This document shows, piece after piece, positions 28,994 through 37,481 of a stretch of DNA of 64,000 bases. This DNA is from Betaproteobacteria bacterium. GTDB taxonomy: Bacteria > Pseudomonadota > Gammaproteobacteria > Burkholderiales > Ga0077523. The position numbers and the translations under genes were made by a program. The stretch is from positions 62,001 to 126,000 of the forward strand of contig WGLR01000010.1 in assembly GCA_016125475.1 (NCBI GenBank), given 5' to 3'. Positions within the stretch are counted from its first letter, which is position 1. Every line of letters starts with the position of its first letter. The notes beneath the pieces were generated by a model, which worked only from the letters and a program-made list of their open reading frames with translations, searched no databases and was not told where the DNA came from.

Positions 28994-29355
28994 GGTGCGC
29001 CTCCCGGAACCTCGAAGGTCCGGCTGAAGGCCTCGCCCGTCCGGCGCAGCGCGTAGCTCACGGTGACGAGCAGCGTGGCGTCCTGCCGGTCGACCGTCAC
29101 GTCACCGACCTGGATCAGTTCGCCGAGCCACTCCGTGAGCGACGCCTGCACGAGGAACTGGGTCGCGGTGGCGAGTTCCGTGGACAGCGGCTCGAAGACC
29201 AGGTGCCCGAGGCCGCACCCGAAGGTGGGACGGTTCACGCGTTCGCCGGGGGCCGTGAAGAGCACCTGCTCGATCAGGTCGCGCACGTGGCGCTCCGTCG
29301 CGACCTCCGAAGTCCGTCCACGGCCGTCGAACGCATAGGGAAACGCAATGTCCAT
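28990..29355 (-). CDS. gp25-like baseplate wedge protein (GPW/gp25 family)
   Basis: A 121-residue homologue of T4 gp25 and Afp9. The protein starts DIAFPYAFDGRGRT and has VRDLIEQVLFTAPGERVNRPTFGCGL, where the ER-x-NRP-x-FG-x-G-L signature is complete. In contractile tails gp25 nucleates the sheath at the baseplate. The ATG at 29355 was preferred over the longer frame because the upstream residues are the shadow of the PAAR-like gene. Its stop overlaps the start of the first wedge gene as ATGA. Confidence 0.92.
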   Translation of the reverse strand: MDIAFPYAFDGRGRTSEVATERHVRDLIEQVLFTAPGERVNRPTFGCGLGHLVFEPLSTELATATQFLVQASLTEWLGELIQVGDVTVDRQDATLLVTVSYALRRTGEAFSRTFEVPGGAP

Positions 29356-29366
29356 GGTCCGCTTCC

Positions 29367-29690
29367 TCAGGTGGCGGTCACGCGGGTCTGCGTGACGGTG
29401 ACGAGGAGAGGCGTTCCGGTCGGCGTGCAGAGCGCCTGGGAGTCGAGGAGCACGAGTGGCTGACCGTTCGAGAGCACACGCGTGCTCCCGGTCAGGAACT
29501 GTGCGGTCACGCACGGACCGTTCGCGGCGGGCGGAGGCGGCAGCGCACAGCCCGCGATCGTGTAGAGCGTCGGCTGGGTCACGGTGGGCATGCCGTTCAC
29601 GAGCACGCGCGAGTTGGGCACCGTGGGCAGGGCCTGGCCGCCGTGCGCGCAGAGCACGGTGGCCCCGGCGTGGACGAGGAATCCGGGCAT
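29367..29690 (-). CDS. PAAR-like spike-tip protein (107 aa)
   Basis: A small cysteine- and glycine-containing protein: MPGFLVHAGATVLCAHGG, then RVLVNGMPTVTQPTLYTIAGC, a proline loop, GPCVTAQFLTGSTRVLSNGQPL, and a last Cys. The arrangement of one His and four Cys around two VNG/SNG turns fits the PAAR-like (DUF4280-type) tips found in eCIS operons. It would cap the spike and may carry a metal ion. It lies between the gpV-like spike gene and gp25 with 10-11 bp gaps on both sides. Confidence 0.75.
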   Translation of the reverse strand: MPGFLVHAGATVLCAHGGQALPTVPNSRVLVNGMPTVTQPTLYTIAGCALPPPPAANGPCVTAQFLTGSTRVLSNGQPLVLLDSQALCTPTGTPLLVTVTQTRVTAT

Positions 29691-29700
29691 CGTCGTCTCC

Positions 29701-30216
29701 TCACACCACCGTCAGCGCGCCGTTGTTGATCGTGACGGTCGGACCCACGAGGGTGACCGACGCTCCGCGCCCGTTCTGGATGTAGATGCCGGTGTCGTTC
29801 ACGATCAGGCTCGCGCCCGTAGTGCTCTTCAGCATGATTCCGCCCGTGGGGCCGGGCAGGTCGCTTATCACGAGGGAATTCTGCAGTCCGGTCTGGAGCA
29901 CGACGCTCGGGCTCGCGGGGTTGCCGGCGAGTGCGAGCGACGGGATCTCGGCGGTCGATCCGAACCACGCACCGCTCCAGATCGGATGGTCGGGATCCCC
30001 CTGCTCGAATTCGACCCACACGCCGGCGCCGATCTGGGGCAGGCAGTACATGCCCGACTGGCGGCCCGTGAACGGGAAGCAGGGCAGGGCCCACGACGAG
30101 GGCAGCAGGCCCGCGACGTCGGGGACCTGGACCTGCAGGCGGCCCGTCTGCATCGGGTCCACGTTGTTGAGGACCATGCCGCGGTACTTGCCGAAGTACT
30201 TGGGACTTTCGCTCAT
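29701..30216 (-). CDS. Baseplate spike protein, gpV/gp5 OB-fold type (171 aa)
   Basis: The sequence YFGKYRGMVLNNVDPMQTGRLQVQVPDVAG is the OB-fold start of phage baseplate assembly protein V and of the C-half of VgrG. QIGAGVWVEFEQGDPDHPIWSGAWFG is the standard family motif. The C-terminal ~60 residues form short strands (GIMLKSTTGASLIVNDTGIYIQNGRG) that would make the beta-helical needle. The start at 30216 overlaps the stop of the gpD-like gene as ATGA. Spike functions are thus split over two genes, whereas Afp8 and VgrG are fused. Confidence 0.9.
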   Translation of the reverse strand: MSESPKYFGKYRGMVLNNVDPMQTGRLQVQVPDVAGLLPSSWALPCFPFTGRQSGMYCLPQIGAGVWVEFEQGDPDHPIWSGAWFGSTAEIPSLALAGNPASPSVVLQTGLQNSLVISDLPGPTGGIMLKSTTGASLIVNDTGIYIQNGRGASVTLVGPTVTINNGALTVV

Positions 30217-31337
30217 GGCGGAACTCTCGGAGTGAGCGAGACGATGCCGTTCCGCGTGAGCCGGAAGCTCTGGCGGCATTCGCCCCTGCGGAGGGAAGTG
30301 GTGACGGAATCCACGAAGTAGAGGCCGTCGAACGCCATGCCCGCGCCACGCACCCCGACGAGGCGTCGCGGTCGCAGGAGCCGGCCGTACCGGGACACGT
30401 CGAGGCCGCCGTTGGCGGACACGGCGTCCTCGGAGCGCGCGGCCGCGGCGACCCCCGCGGATATCGCCGCCATCGGCGACTGCTTCGCGGTGTCGCGCAG
30501 CACGGTCATGCGCGTGACCGGCGTGCCGATCGCGCCGAGCGGCGGCTGCAGCGGGTTCAGCTTCGGAATCGGGACGGGAATCGGAATGCGCGTGAGCGGG
30601 TTCTGGATGAACACGACGGGCAGCACGCCCTTCGACGCATCGAAGCTGAAGTCGAGCCCCGTCACGTTCGTAAGGTGGTCCATGTCGACGTTGAGCGCAG
30701 GCTGCGGTGGCCCGACCTTCACCTCCGGGCCCCAGTACGCGAGATTCGTCCCGGGCGCGGGCCCGGGTTCGACGTAGAACACGTATCCCGCGAGACGTGC
30801 GAGTTCCCGCACGTAGGCGAGGTCCGTTCCCTGGTGGGTCGGAATGCGGTCGGTCGGGATCGGCGTCTCGGAGAAGATCGAGGGCACGACCATCGGCACG
30901 AGTCCGAACGCCGCGTACTTGGCGACGATCAGCGCGACACGCGCCTCGGGGCTCATCGCCGGATATGGCAGACCCCCGAAGTCCTGGAGATCCATCACGC
31001 GCGTAAGGTCGTCGCCCGTGACCGTGAGTGTCGACTGTCCGGGCTGGGTCCCCTGCGTGACCTCGGTGTGCGTCATCACGCCGTCCATGAGCACTTCGGG
31101 CGTGCCGTTCAGCGTGACGACCAGCATCACGCGCAGCAGCGGCGTCTCGCCTCCCGCGAGCAGGAAGATCGTCTGCAGCGGCGAACGGTTCGAGAGCGAG
31201 AAGCGGAGCTGGAACCCGCTCGCACGTCCGGCGGCGTTCGTGACCTCGACGCTCTCGAGCGCGTCGACCACCGGCCGCGGTGCGGGCACCGGCACGACGG
31301 GACCGAGAAGGAGCGTGAGGTGGATGCCGCGCAGCAT
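30213..31337 (-). CDS. Hub protein, phage late control gene D / gp27-like (374 aa)
   Basis: A protein of the gpD/gp27 family that forms the trimeric hub holding the spike. Typical features are an early VDALESVEVTNAAGRASGFQLRFSLS strand pair, the GDDLTRVMDLQD segment around residue 135, and THQGTDLAYVRELARLAGYVFYVEPGPAPGTNLAYWGPEV near the middle. The C-terminus ends GLYFVDSVTTSLRRGECRQSFRLTRNG, a usual gpD ending. The start follows the LysM gene stop by one base. Its stop overlaps the gpV-like start. Confidence 0.87.
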   Translation of the reverse strand: MLRGIHLTLLLGPVVPVPAPRPVVDALESVEVTNAAGRASGFQLRFSLSNRSPLQTIFLLAGGETPLLRVMLVVTLNGTPEVLMDGVMTHTEVTQGTQPGQSTLTVTGDDLTRVMDLQDFGGLPYPAMSPEARVALIVAKYAAFGLVPMVVPSIFSETPIPTDRIPTHQGTDLAYVRELARLAGYVFYVEPGPAPGTNLAYWGPEVKVGPPQPALNVDMDHLTNVTGLDFSFDASKGVLPVVFIQNPLTRIPIPVPIPKLNPLQPPLGAIGTPVTRMTVLRDTAKQSPMAAISAGVAAAARSEDAVSANGGLDVSRYGRLLRPRRLVGVRGAGMAFDGLYFVDSVTTSLRRGECRQSFRLTRNGIVSLTPRVPP

Positions 31338-31338
31338 G

Positions 31339-31692
31339 TCAGCCCCCCGGCACGCCTGGTGGCAGTGCGATCCGCAGGCGGGTGCCGATTTCCTCCACGA
31401 GGTCGTCGGGACGTACGGCGTCGTTGCCGTCGCAGACGCGCCAGAACAGTTCCGCATTGCCGTAGTACGTGTACGCGATGCGGTCCAGGCGGTCTCCCTG
31501 CGTGACCGTGTGTTCGGCGATCACGCCGAGCCGGCCCGCCTCGGGCGCGAAGCGGCGTCGCACGTACGTGACGGTCCGTCCGTCCGCGAAGGTGTACTGC
31601 GCCGTCGGCACGGTGTGGTAACGGCTCTCCGGCGCGAAGGCAGGGGCCTTGCCGGCGAGCTGTGCGAGGGTGCGTGCGGGGTCGCTGCTCAC
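31339..31692 (-). CDS. LysM-domain tube-base protein (117 aa)
   Basis: The C-terminal half carries a LysM motif: HTVTQGDRLDRIAYTYYGNAELFWRVCDGN. A short N-terminal extension has YTFADGRTVTYVRRRF. Such LysM proteins join tube or hub to baseplate in contractile systems (compare phage gpX and T4 gp53, and the Afp7 region). In this setting the motif is structural rather than evidence for peptidoglycan binding. The start overlaps the CIS-tube gene stop as ATGA. Confidence 0.85.
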   Translation of the reverse strand: MSSDPARTLAQLAGKAPAFAPESRYHTVPTAQYTFADGRTVTYVRRRFAPEAGRLGVIAEHTVTQGDRLDRIAYTYYGNAELFWRVCDGNDAVRPDDLVEEIGTRLRIALPPGVPGG

Positions 31693-32336
31693 GGGATCGC
31701 TCCGAGTCCGAGGGCGGTGAGGGCGCCGGTCGTCATGCCTGCGAGGCGCTCCTTCTGCTGGTGATACGCCATGAAGAGGCCCGCGCCCTTGTGCCCGAAC
31801 GGCAGGTCGGCCACGGTCAGCACGCGCATGGACAGGCTCACGCGTGCGCGGATCGGGTTCAGGTTCGGGTCGAAGGCTTCCTCGGTCACCGAGAGTTCGG
31901 TGATGCGCACCGGCAGCACCCGGTTGCGGCTCCAGACGAACAGCGTGAGGTCGGACTCCATCGGCACGATTTCGAGCGTGCCGAGCGCCGCCTGGCTGAT
32001 CGTCGCCTGCAGCGCGGCGTTCGTCGGATACACGAGGGTCTCGAGCACGGCGATCTGCGGGTAGAGTCCGACGTCGGTCGCGGGCGCACTGCCTTCGGCA
32101 AGGGCATCCGCGGCGTCCAGTTCGACGTCGCAGCGGATCGTCTCCGCGGGCGGGCCCGAGAGGCGCAGCGCCTCGCTCCGGTCGCCGCCTTCGCGCGCGG
32201 CGGCAATCTGGAAGGAACGGTTCAGCGTGTCCGGGTTGTACTGCAGCGGAATCACGCGGCGTACGGCGCCGCTCGCGGGATCCACCTGCACGATGCCGCC
32301 CTTCACGAGGCGGGGAGATCCGGGAAAGCCGCTCAC
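31689..32336 (-). CDS. Contractile injection system tube-base protein (CIS tube, Afp7-like; 215 aa)
   Basis: The sequence RRVIPLQYNPDTLNRSFQ near the N-terminus is the hallmark of the CIS-tube family, which links the inner tube to the hub. Later segments ETIRCDVELDAADAL and DLTLFVWSRNRVLPVRITELSVTEEAFDPNLNPIRARVSLSMRVL are also typical. The GTG at 32336 was chosen because GGGAGG lies just upstream and the extra residues of the longer frame fall inside the DUF4157 gene. It precedes the LysM gene with ATGA overlap. Confidence 0.85.
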   Translation of the reverse strand: MSGFPGSPRLVKGGIVQVDPASGAVRRVIPLQYNPDTLNRSFQIAAAREGGDRSEALRLSGPPAETIRCDVELDAADALAEGSAPATDVGLYPQIAVLETLVYPTNAALQATISQAALGTLEIVPMESDLTLFVWSRNRVLPVRITELSVTEEAFDPNLNPIRARVSLSMRVLTVADLPFGHKGAGLFMAYHQQKERLAGMTTGALTALGLGAIP

Positions 32337-32352
32337 GGTGCCTGGCCCTCCC

Positions 32353-33834
32353 TCAGAAGCGCACCGTCGCAGAGCCGCCGAGGAACGGCACGGCGCCACG
32401 CTCGCGTTCGTGGCCCGGCTCCTGTTCTCCGAGCGGTCCCTGCACGCCGAGTTCGAACGACGCGAACGGCACTTCGCGACACGGTGCCCGCACGCGCTCG
32501 ACCGTCTGGTGAACGTTCACGATGCCGGAGACCACGTCGGCGAGACGCCGGAGGCGGGCCATGTCCGGGTCCTCCCCGGGGCCGGGCGCCGGCGGGTTCT
32601 GCGCGGCACGTATTGCGTCGCGGAGACGCTCGCCGGCGGACGTGAGCTGCGACCGGGCCGTCGCCTCGTCGGTGGCGCGGCAGACCGTCCGGGTCGTTTC
32701 GACGACCACGCCGGCCGATCCGCGTCGATCCGTGGCGCTCGCGCGGGCGCGAATGATGACGCGCACGTGGCGGGCCGCATTGATGCGCATCGTGAGCGTG
32801 AATTCGCCCGACGTCGTCGCTTCGAACCGGATCTCGAGATTGCGCGCCCCCCGGAACGGGATCGGCAGGGTCAGCGAAACGGAAGACGGCAGGTCGATCT
32901 CCGTCCGCACGGGACCGAGGCTGAAGCGCACCGTCGTGGACGGCAGGGACAGTCCTCCGGAGGATGCACCACCGGCCGGGGCCGGATGGGTCGGCGCGGC
33001 AGTCGGTCCGGGGGTCGGGCCGGAGCCCGCGGCGCCCGCGAGGGAGGCGTAGTCGGGCACGAGACACGGGTTCAGGGCCGTCGCGGCGGACGAGCCCGGC
33101 CGGCACGCACGGTACGCGCGGCGCACCCGCTCGACCGCCACGATGTCGCGATGCGCGAAGTGGAGGCGGCACAGGGCCGGCAGGTCGCACATGAGCTCCG
33201 CGCGGCTCGCGAGGCTGGCCGGCGAAAGACCGCTCGTGTCGCCGTCCTGGCGCTGGATCACCGGTGCATGGGCGCCGACGGGCGGCGCGACCTGACCCCG
33301 TACCGCAGTGCGAGCGGCACGATCCGCCGCGGCCTCGGCATCGCCGGCTGCCGGGGCCCCTTCCGCAGGGCCGGCCTGCTGGACGACGTGCGCGAGTTCG
33401 TGTGCGAGCAGGTGCCTGCCTTCGGCGGTGCCGGGCGCGTACCGGTCCTTCGCGAAGACGACGTGCTGCCCGAGCGTCCACGCGTGCGCTCGCTCGACGT
33501 CCGCGGACGTGTTCGCATCGGGGCCTGCATGGACACGCACGTTCGAGAAGTCGTGTCCGAACCGTGATTCCATGAACGTGCGCGTGGCGGGGTCGAGACG
33601 GGTGCCGGGGGTTTCCAGGACGCGTTCCGCGAGCGCCGGATCGCGGGCTCCCGCCGGCGCGGCCGTGCGCGAATCGAGCGCGTAGCGCTGGATCCCGAGC
33701 CGGCGACGACGGCAGCTCTCGCACTCGGTCGCGAGGAGTCCCGGACTGCCGCACCGGCAGGGCTTGCTCACGGGTGTGAGGGTCCCGGATGACTTCGCGG
33801 CACGCGAGTCGACGGTTCGCGCGGGTGTGCTCAT
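32353..33834 (-). CDS. DUF4157 protein with HELAH motif, candidate eCIS cargo (493 aa)
   Basis: The N-terminus has four cysteines (26, 28, 38, 41) that could bind zinc, followed by LGIQRYAL. The DUF4157 domain spans about residues 78-153: RTFMESRFGHDFSNVRVHAGPDAN, then the HELAH metallopeptidase-like motif at 145-149. After that comes a Cys-containing region (~210-260), a Pro/Ala/Gly linker and a beta-rich C-terminal region. DUF4157 proteins are known to be frequent in eCIS loci and are considered cargo or cargo-processing factors. The gene sits inside the structural operon, 16 bp before the CIS-tube gene. Protease activity is not proven by the motif alone. Confidence 0.8.
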   Translation of the reverse strand: MSTPARTVDSRAAKSSGTLTPVSKPCRCGSPGLLATECESCRRRRLGIQRYALDSRTAAPAGARDPALAERVLETPGTRLDPATRTFMESRFGHDFSNVRVHAGPDANTSADVERAHAWTLGQHVVFAKDRYAPGTAEGRHLLAHELAHVVQQAGPAEGAPAAGDAEAAADRAARTAVRGQVAPPVGAHAPVIQRQDGDTSGLSPASLASRAELMCDLPALCRLHFAHRDIVAVERVRRAYRACRPGSSAATALNPCLVPDYASLAGAAGSGPTPGPTAAPTHPAPAGGASSGGLSLPSTTVRFSLGPVRTEIDLPSSVSLTLPIPFRGARNLEIRFEATTSGEFTLTMRINAARHVRVIIRARASATDRRGSAGVVVETTRTVCRATDEATARSQLTSAGERLRDAIRAAQNPPAPGPGEDPDMARLRRLADVVSGIVNVHQTVERVRAPCREVPFASFELGVQGPLGEQEPGHERERGAVPFLGGSATVRF

Positions 33835-33877
33835 GGATGCTCTCCCCGATGGGTGGCGGGCACGCTGAACGGGCGTC

Positions 33878-34141
33878 TCATCGCCAGACCTTCCCGTGAA
33901 GCGAGCGTGCGAGGGCGATGCCGGCCGCCCGTCCGGCGGGCACGGCGGGTGTCGCGGGCACGATGGTCTCGATCGACCGCACACGCGTGGCGACGGGCTC
34001 GTGCCGGGTGGACCCGCCCGTCGCGATCAGACGGCCGAGTTCGGCTTCGAGCGCGGCCGCGAGCTGTGCCGCGTCGAGGTCATGTCCGGCCTCGATCACG
34101 AGCCGCTCGATGTGGATCGCGATGCGCGGGGTCACGTCCAT
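33878..34141 (-). CDS. Small conserved eCIS protein of unknown function (87 aa)
   Basis: The protein begins with the strand RIAIHIERLVIEAG and continues with a helix, DAAQLAAALEAELGRLIA. It ends in AGIALARSLHGKVWR. Short proteins with this strand-helix-tail layout occur next to the ATPase gene in eCIS operons. No enzyme or transport motif is visible. The ATG at 34141 overlaps the end of the AAA+ ATPase gene by 10 bases, consistent with coupling. A 43-bp gap separates it from the DUF4157 gene. Confidence 0.7.
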   Translation of the reverse strand: MDVTPRIAIHIERLVIEAGHDLDAAQLAAALEAELGRLIATGGSTRHEPVATRVRSIETIVPATPAVPAGRAAGIALARSLHGKVWR

Positions 34142-36123
34142 CCCGCGACCTCCGCGTCCGTGACGGGTCGCCGGAGCTTGACGGCTTCCGTGCGCGCCGC
34201 CCGCAGCAGGTGGTGCATCCGGACGGGTTCGCCCGCGTCCGCAGCGAGAAAGGCGGCGCCGAGCGCGATGTTGCGGATGTTGCCGCCGGGCACGTTGAGC
34301 CGCGCGAGCTTCGCGCTGTCGAGCGCGTCGGTCGGTACCGCCGGCGGAAACGCGCGCTGCCAGATCTCCGCGCGGTGCGCGAGGTCCGGAAACGGGAACG
34401 CGATCGCGAAGCGGATACGCCGCAGGAACGCCGGGTCGAGCGCGGCTCGGGAGTTCGTCGTGAGGATCGCGAGCCCGCGATAGCTCTCCATGCGCTGCAG
34501 CAGGTAGCTCACCTCGATGTTCGCGTAGCGGTCGTGGCTGTCCTTCACCTCGGAACGCCGGCCGAACAGTGCGTCGGCCTCGTCGAAGAGCAGGATCGCA
34601 CCGCCGGTCTCCGCGGCGTCGAACACCCTGCGCAGGTTCTTCTCGGTCTCGCCGATGTACTTGCTCACGACCTGCGACAGGTCGATGCGGAACAGGTCGA
34701 GGCCCAGCGCGCTCGCGAGCACCTCGGCCGCCATGGTCTTGCCCGTCCCGCTCGGACCGGAGAACAGCGCACTGATCCCGAGACCGCGATCGCTCTGGCT
34801 TGCGAAGCCCCACGCGTCGTAGACGGTCGCGCGGTGGCGGACCTGCGCGGCGATCTCGCGCAGCGTGTGCATCTCCGCCTCGGGCAGGACGATGTCGTCC
34901 CAGGTCGCGCGCGGGTCGATCCGCTGGGCGAGTGCATCCATGTCCGTGCGGGCCTCCGTGCGGCACGCCGTCCAGAATGCCGTCCGGAGGGGGGCGTCCG
35001 GGTCGTTGCCACCCGCGGACTTCCGCGTGCGGCGGCGCGGGGCCACTGCGGCCAGTCGCGTGCCGATCGCGCGCATGGTCTCGGGCGGGACGAGGAAATG
35101 GGTCGTCACCGCGTCGAGTTCGCCGTCCAGGCGGGGCGCGAGCCTGCCGAGCGCGCGTGCCCAGAGCGCGCGCCGCTCGGCAAACGGGACCTGCGCGAGC
35201 GCGACGTGTGCGGGCGGCTCGCCGCCGATCCGGACCGGGTGCCGGGAGACGACGACGAACGGGGCGTCCAGCGTCCCGAGGAACTCGGCGGCGTGCGGGG
35301 GCAGGGCTTCGTCCCCGGCGTCGACGCACAGCACCATCGGGGCGAGCCGCGCCTCGCGTTCCCAGAGCCGTGCGAACGCGGTGCATTCGGCCGATGTCCG
35401 GGGCAGGTGCGACACGGGCAGTCCGACCGCCTGCATCCGTGCGTCCTGCGCGGCCGTGGCGACCACCGCTGCCCACGAGACGCCCTGGGCAGGTACGAGG
35501 TGCACGGCGAAGCGGGCGCCGGGTGAGGCGCGGCGGGCGAGATCGCGTGCGAGCGCGTCCGCGACCGATGCGTGCGACGGGGGCAGAGGGTCGCCCGCGG
35601 AAAGCGGCGAGACGAGCGCCGCGACGCGCTCGTCCAGGTAGGACACGCCCGTCAGGAAGTGGAGAACCCGTTCGTCGAGCGCGATGCGGGCGGAGGTGAC
35701 GGCGTCGACGGGCGAGAGGTCCAGGATCCGCGAGCGCCGCAGGGGGGCCGCCGGTGAGAGCGCACTCCAGTGGGCGGTGCCGAAGAGGGCGAGCGCGAGG
35801 CCGAACGTCGGATACGCGCGCGTTTCCCCGCCCTGCGCGGCTGCGCACAGGAGGGGCCAGTGCCCGTCGAGTTCCATGCCCGCGCAGAGAAGCGCGACGT
35901 CACGCTCGAACGCGCTCAGACCGAAGGCCGCGCAGAGGTGGTCGAGTGCCGCGGTCGCCGGCAGGCGGCCGTTCGCATCGTCGACGGCCTGCCGGTCACG
36001 CTCGTCGGCGTCGTCGTCCGGCTTCTCGCCCGCGAGGCGCAGGAGCGCCGTACGAATCACCGCGAGTCGCGCCATCAGGTAGCGCTGGTTCGCGGTCACC
36101 CACCGTTCGTCGCGGTTCGTCAT
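34132..36123 (-). CDS. AAA+ ATPase of the eCIS (Afp15/Pvc15-like; 663 aa)
   Basis: The Walker A motif GPSGTGKT is near residues 455-462. Walker B ILLFDEADALFG is near 508-519, and sensor/arginine-finger sequences (ILTTNSRAALDPAFLRRIRFAIAFPFP) follow. The first ~400 residues form a degenerate N-terminal region typical of the family. The Afp15-type ATPase is encoded in nearly all eCIS loci and is thought to help assembly or cargo loading rather than contraction. Its start overlaps the Pvc16-type gene stop as ATGA. Its own stop is overlapped by the next small gene. Confidence 0.9.
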   Translation of the reverse strand: MTNRDERWVTANQRYLMARLAVIRTALLRLAGEKPDDDADERDRQAVDDANGRLPATAALDHLCAAFGLSAFERDVALLCAGMELDGHWPLLCAAAQGGETRAYPTFGLALALFGTAHWSALSPAAPLRRSRILDLSPVDAVTSARIALDERVLHFLTGVSYLDERVAALVSPLSAGDPLPPSHASVADALARDLARRASPGARFAVHLVPAQGVSWAAVVATAAQDARMQAVGLPVSHLPRTSAECTAFARLWEREARLAPMVLCVDAGDEALPPHAAEFLGTLDAPFVVVSRHPVRIGGEPPAHVALAQVPFAERRALWARALGRLAPRLDGELDAVTTHFLVPPETMRAIGTRLAAVAPRRRTRKSAGGNDPDAPLRTAFWTACRTEARTDMDALAQRIDPRATWDDIVLPEAEMHTLREIAAQVRHRATVYDAWGFASQSDRGLGISALFSGPSGTGKTMAAEVLASALGLDLFRIDLSQVVSKYIGETEKNLRRVFDAAETGGAILLFDEADALFGRRSEVKDSHDRYANIEVSYLLQRMESYRGLAILTTNSRAALDPAFLRRIRFAIAFPFPDLAHRAEIWQRAFPPAVPTDALDSAKLARLNVPGGNIRNIALGAAFLAADAGEPVRMHHLLRAARTEAVKLRRPVTDAEVAGWT

Positions 36124-37481
36124 GGCAGCGTCACCGTGGGACCGGTGTAGCGGTTGTAGTCGGGGCTCGCGACGCTGGTCTCCACCGCGAGCGGGCTCGC
36201 CACACCGTCCACCTGGACCCTGATCAGGTAGGTCCCGGCCGTGACGCCCGAGACCGGCACGACCACGTCCTCGACCGGGGCCGGCAGGTTGGGCGGGGGA
36301 TTCTGCAGATCGATCCGCGGGGGCAGCGCGAACGTGTAGCCGCGCGCCGTGTCCGCGGAGGACGCGGAGAACTCGTTCATCGCGAGCATCACGCGCTGCG
36401 TCGCACCGATGGCCGGTCGCACGGTGAGGTGCAGCTCGGCCGAACGCGGGCCGGTGCTGGTCCCCTGAACGTTCGCGGCCGACTGCGCGTCGATCCGCGG
36501 AGCGATCAGGAACGGCATCGCGTTCGACTCCACGCCGCGGTGGCTCGCAGGCGGCGTTCCCATCGCACGCCGGTGCACGACCTGGACCCCGTGCAGTCCG
36601 GCGGGTGTGCCGGCCGGGACGGCGACCGTCACGCGCTGCGCCGTGACGTCGGCCGGCAGTGGCGTGACGCCCGTGCCGTCGATCGACACGACGACGTTGT
36701 CGGCCGCGAGCTGCCGGCCGCGCAGCACGAGACGCTGTCCGTCGAGCACCGGCACGCCGGCCCGTGGCTCGTCGGCCGGACCGGCCTGCGCGAGCACCTC
36801 CTCGATCGTGGGCAGGTGCAGCGGCACGACGTACAGGTTGCGCTGCTTCACCGGCAGGGCGGATCGCGTGGACTGACGGCTCTCGATGAGCACGACCGAC
36901 GCCTCGTAGGCCGCGGACAGGCGGAACTTGCTCTGGAACCCGGTCCAGAGCCGGGAAATCTCCTCGGCCCCCACCGTGGCGGGCTGGATCCGGATCTGTT
37001 CGACCTGCTCGGCCAGTTCCGCCGAAAACAGCGCGCGCAGGTTCTGCGGCAGCCCCGACCCGCCGGCCACCGGTGACGGCGGTGCGAGGGACCGGCGGAT
37101 CGCGTCGCGCGCGAGCACCGGCGTCTCGTGCAGGAGCTGCATGCCGAACCCGAGCAGGATCTCGGCGTGCAGCTCCTCGGCGCCGTAGGCCATGAGGAGG
37201 TAGTGCAGATCGAGCGCGAGCGGCGGGTTCGCGAGGCGGTGGCCCTCCCGGTCTCGCGCGGGCAGACCCGTGTTGCGCCAGCCCGCGTTCGGCGTGACCT
37301 GATACAGGAACAGGTTCAGCAGGCTCGTCTGGTTGCCGCCCTCGATGTCGATGCGGTCCGGGGGCAGCGCGCTCACGGTCACGTTGCCGACGGAGGCCGA
37401 CAGGTCGTGATCGACGAGGCCGTTGTTGAGGAGATCCTTCAGCACGGCGGTGACGGCGGCGATGCCGAGTGCGGTGCTCAC
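36120..37481 (-). CDS. Tail terminator, Pvc16_N (DUF4255) protein (453 aa)
   Basis: The N-terminal domain (ALGIAAVTAVLKDLLNNGLVDHDLSA through LNLFLYQVTPNAGWRN and LDLHYLLMAYGAEELHAEILLG) is the Pvc16/Afp16 N-domain, which caps the distal end of the sheath and tube. A middle IPT/TIG-like region (VLDGQRLVLRGRQLAADNVVVSIDG) and a C-terminal Ig-like region (VTAGTYLIRVQVDGVASPL) follow. The protein is longer than Afp16, so the added Ig-like domains may decorate the tip. It overlaps both neighbours as ATGA. Confidence 0.88.
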   Translation of the reverse strand: MSTALGIAAVTAVLKDLLNNGLVDHDLSASVGNVTVSALPPDRIDIEGGNQTSLLNLFLYQVTPNAGWRNTGLPARDREGHRLANPPLALDLHYLLMAYGAEELHAEILLGFGMQLLHETPVLARDAIRRSLAPPSPVAGGSGLPQNLRALFSAELAEQVEQIRIQPATVGAEEISRLWTGFQSKFRLSAAYEASVVLIESRQSTRSALPVKQRNLYVVPLHLPTIEEVLAQAGPADEPRAGVPVLDGQRLVLRGRQLAADNVVVSIDGTGVTPLPADVTAQRVTVAVPAGTPAGLHGVQVVHRRAMGTPPASHRGVESNAMPFLIAPRIDAQSAANVQGTSTGPRSAELHLTVRPAIGATQRVMLAMNEFSASSADTARGYTFALPPRIDLQNPPPNLPAPVEDVVVPVSGVTAGTYLIRVQVDGVASPLAVETSVASPDYNRYTGPTVTLP

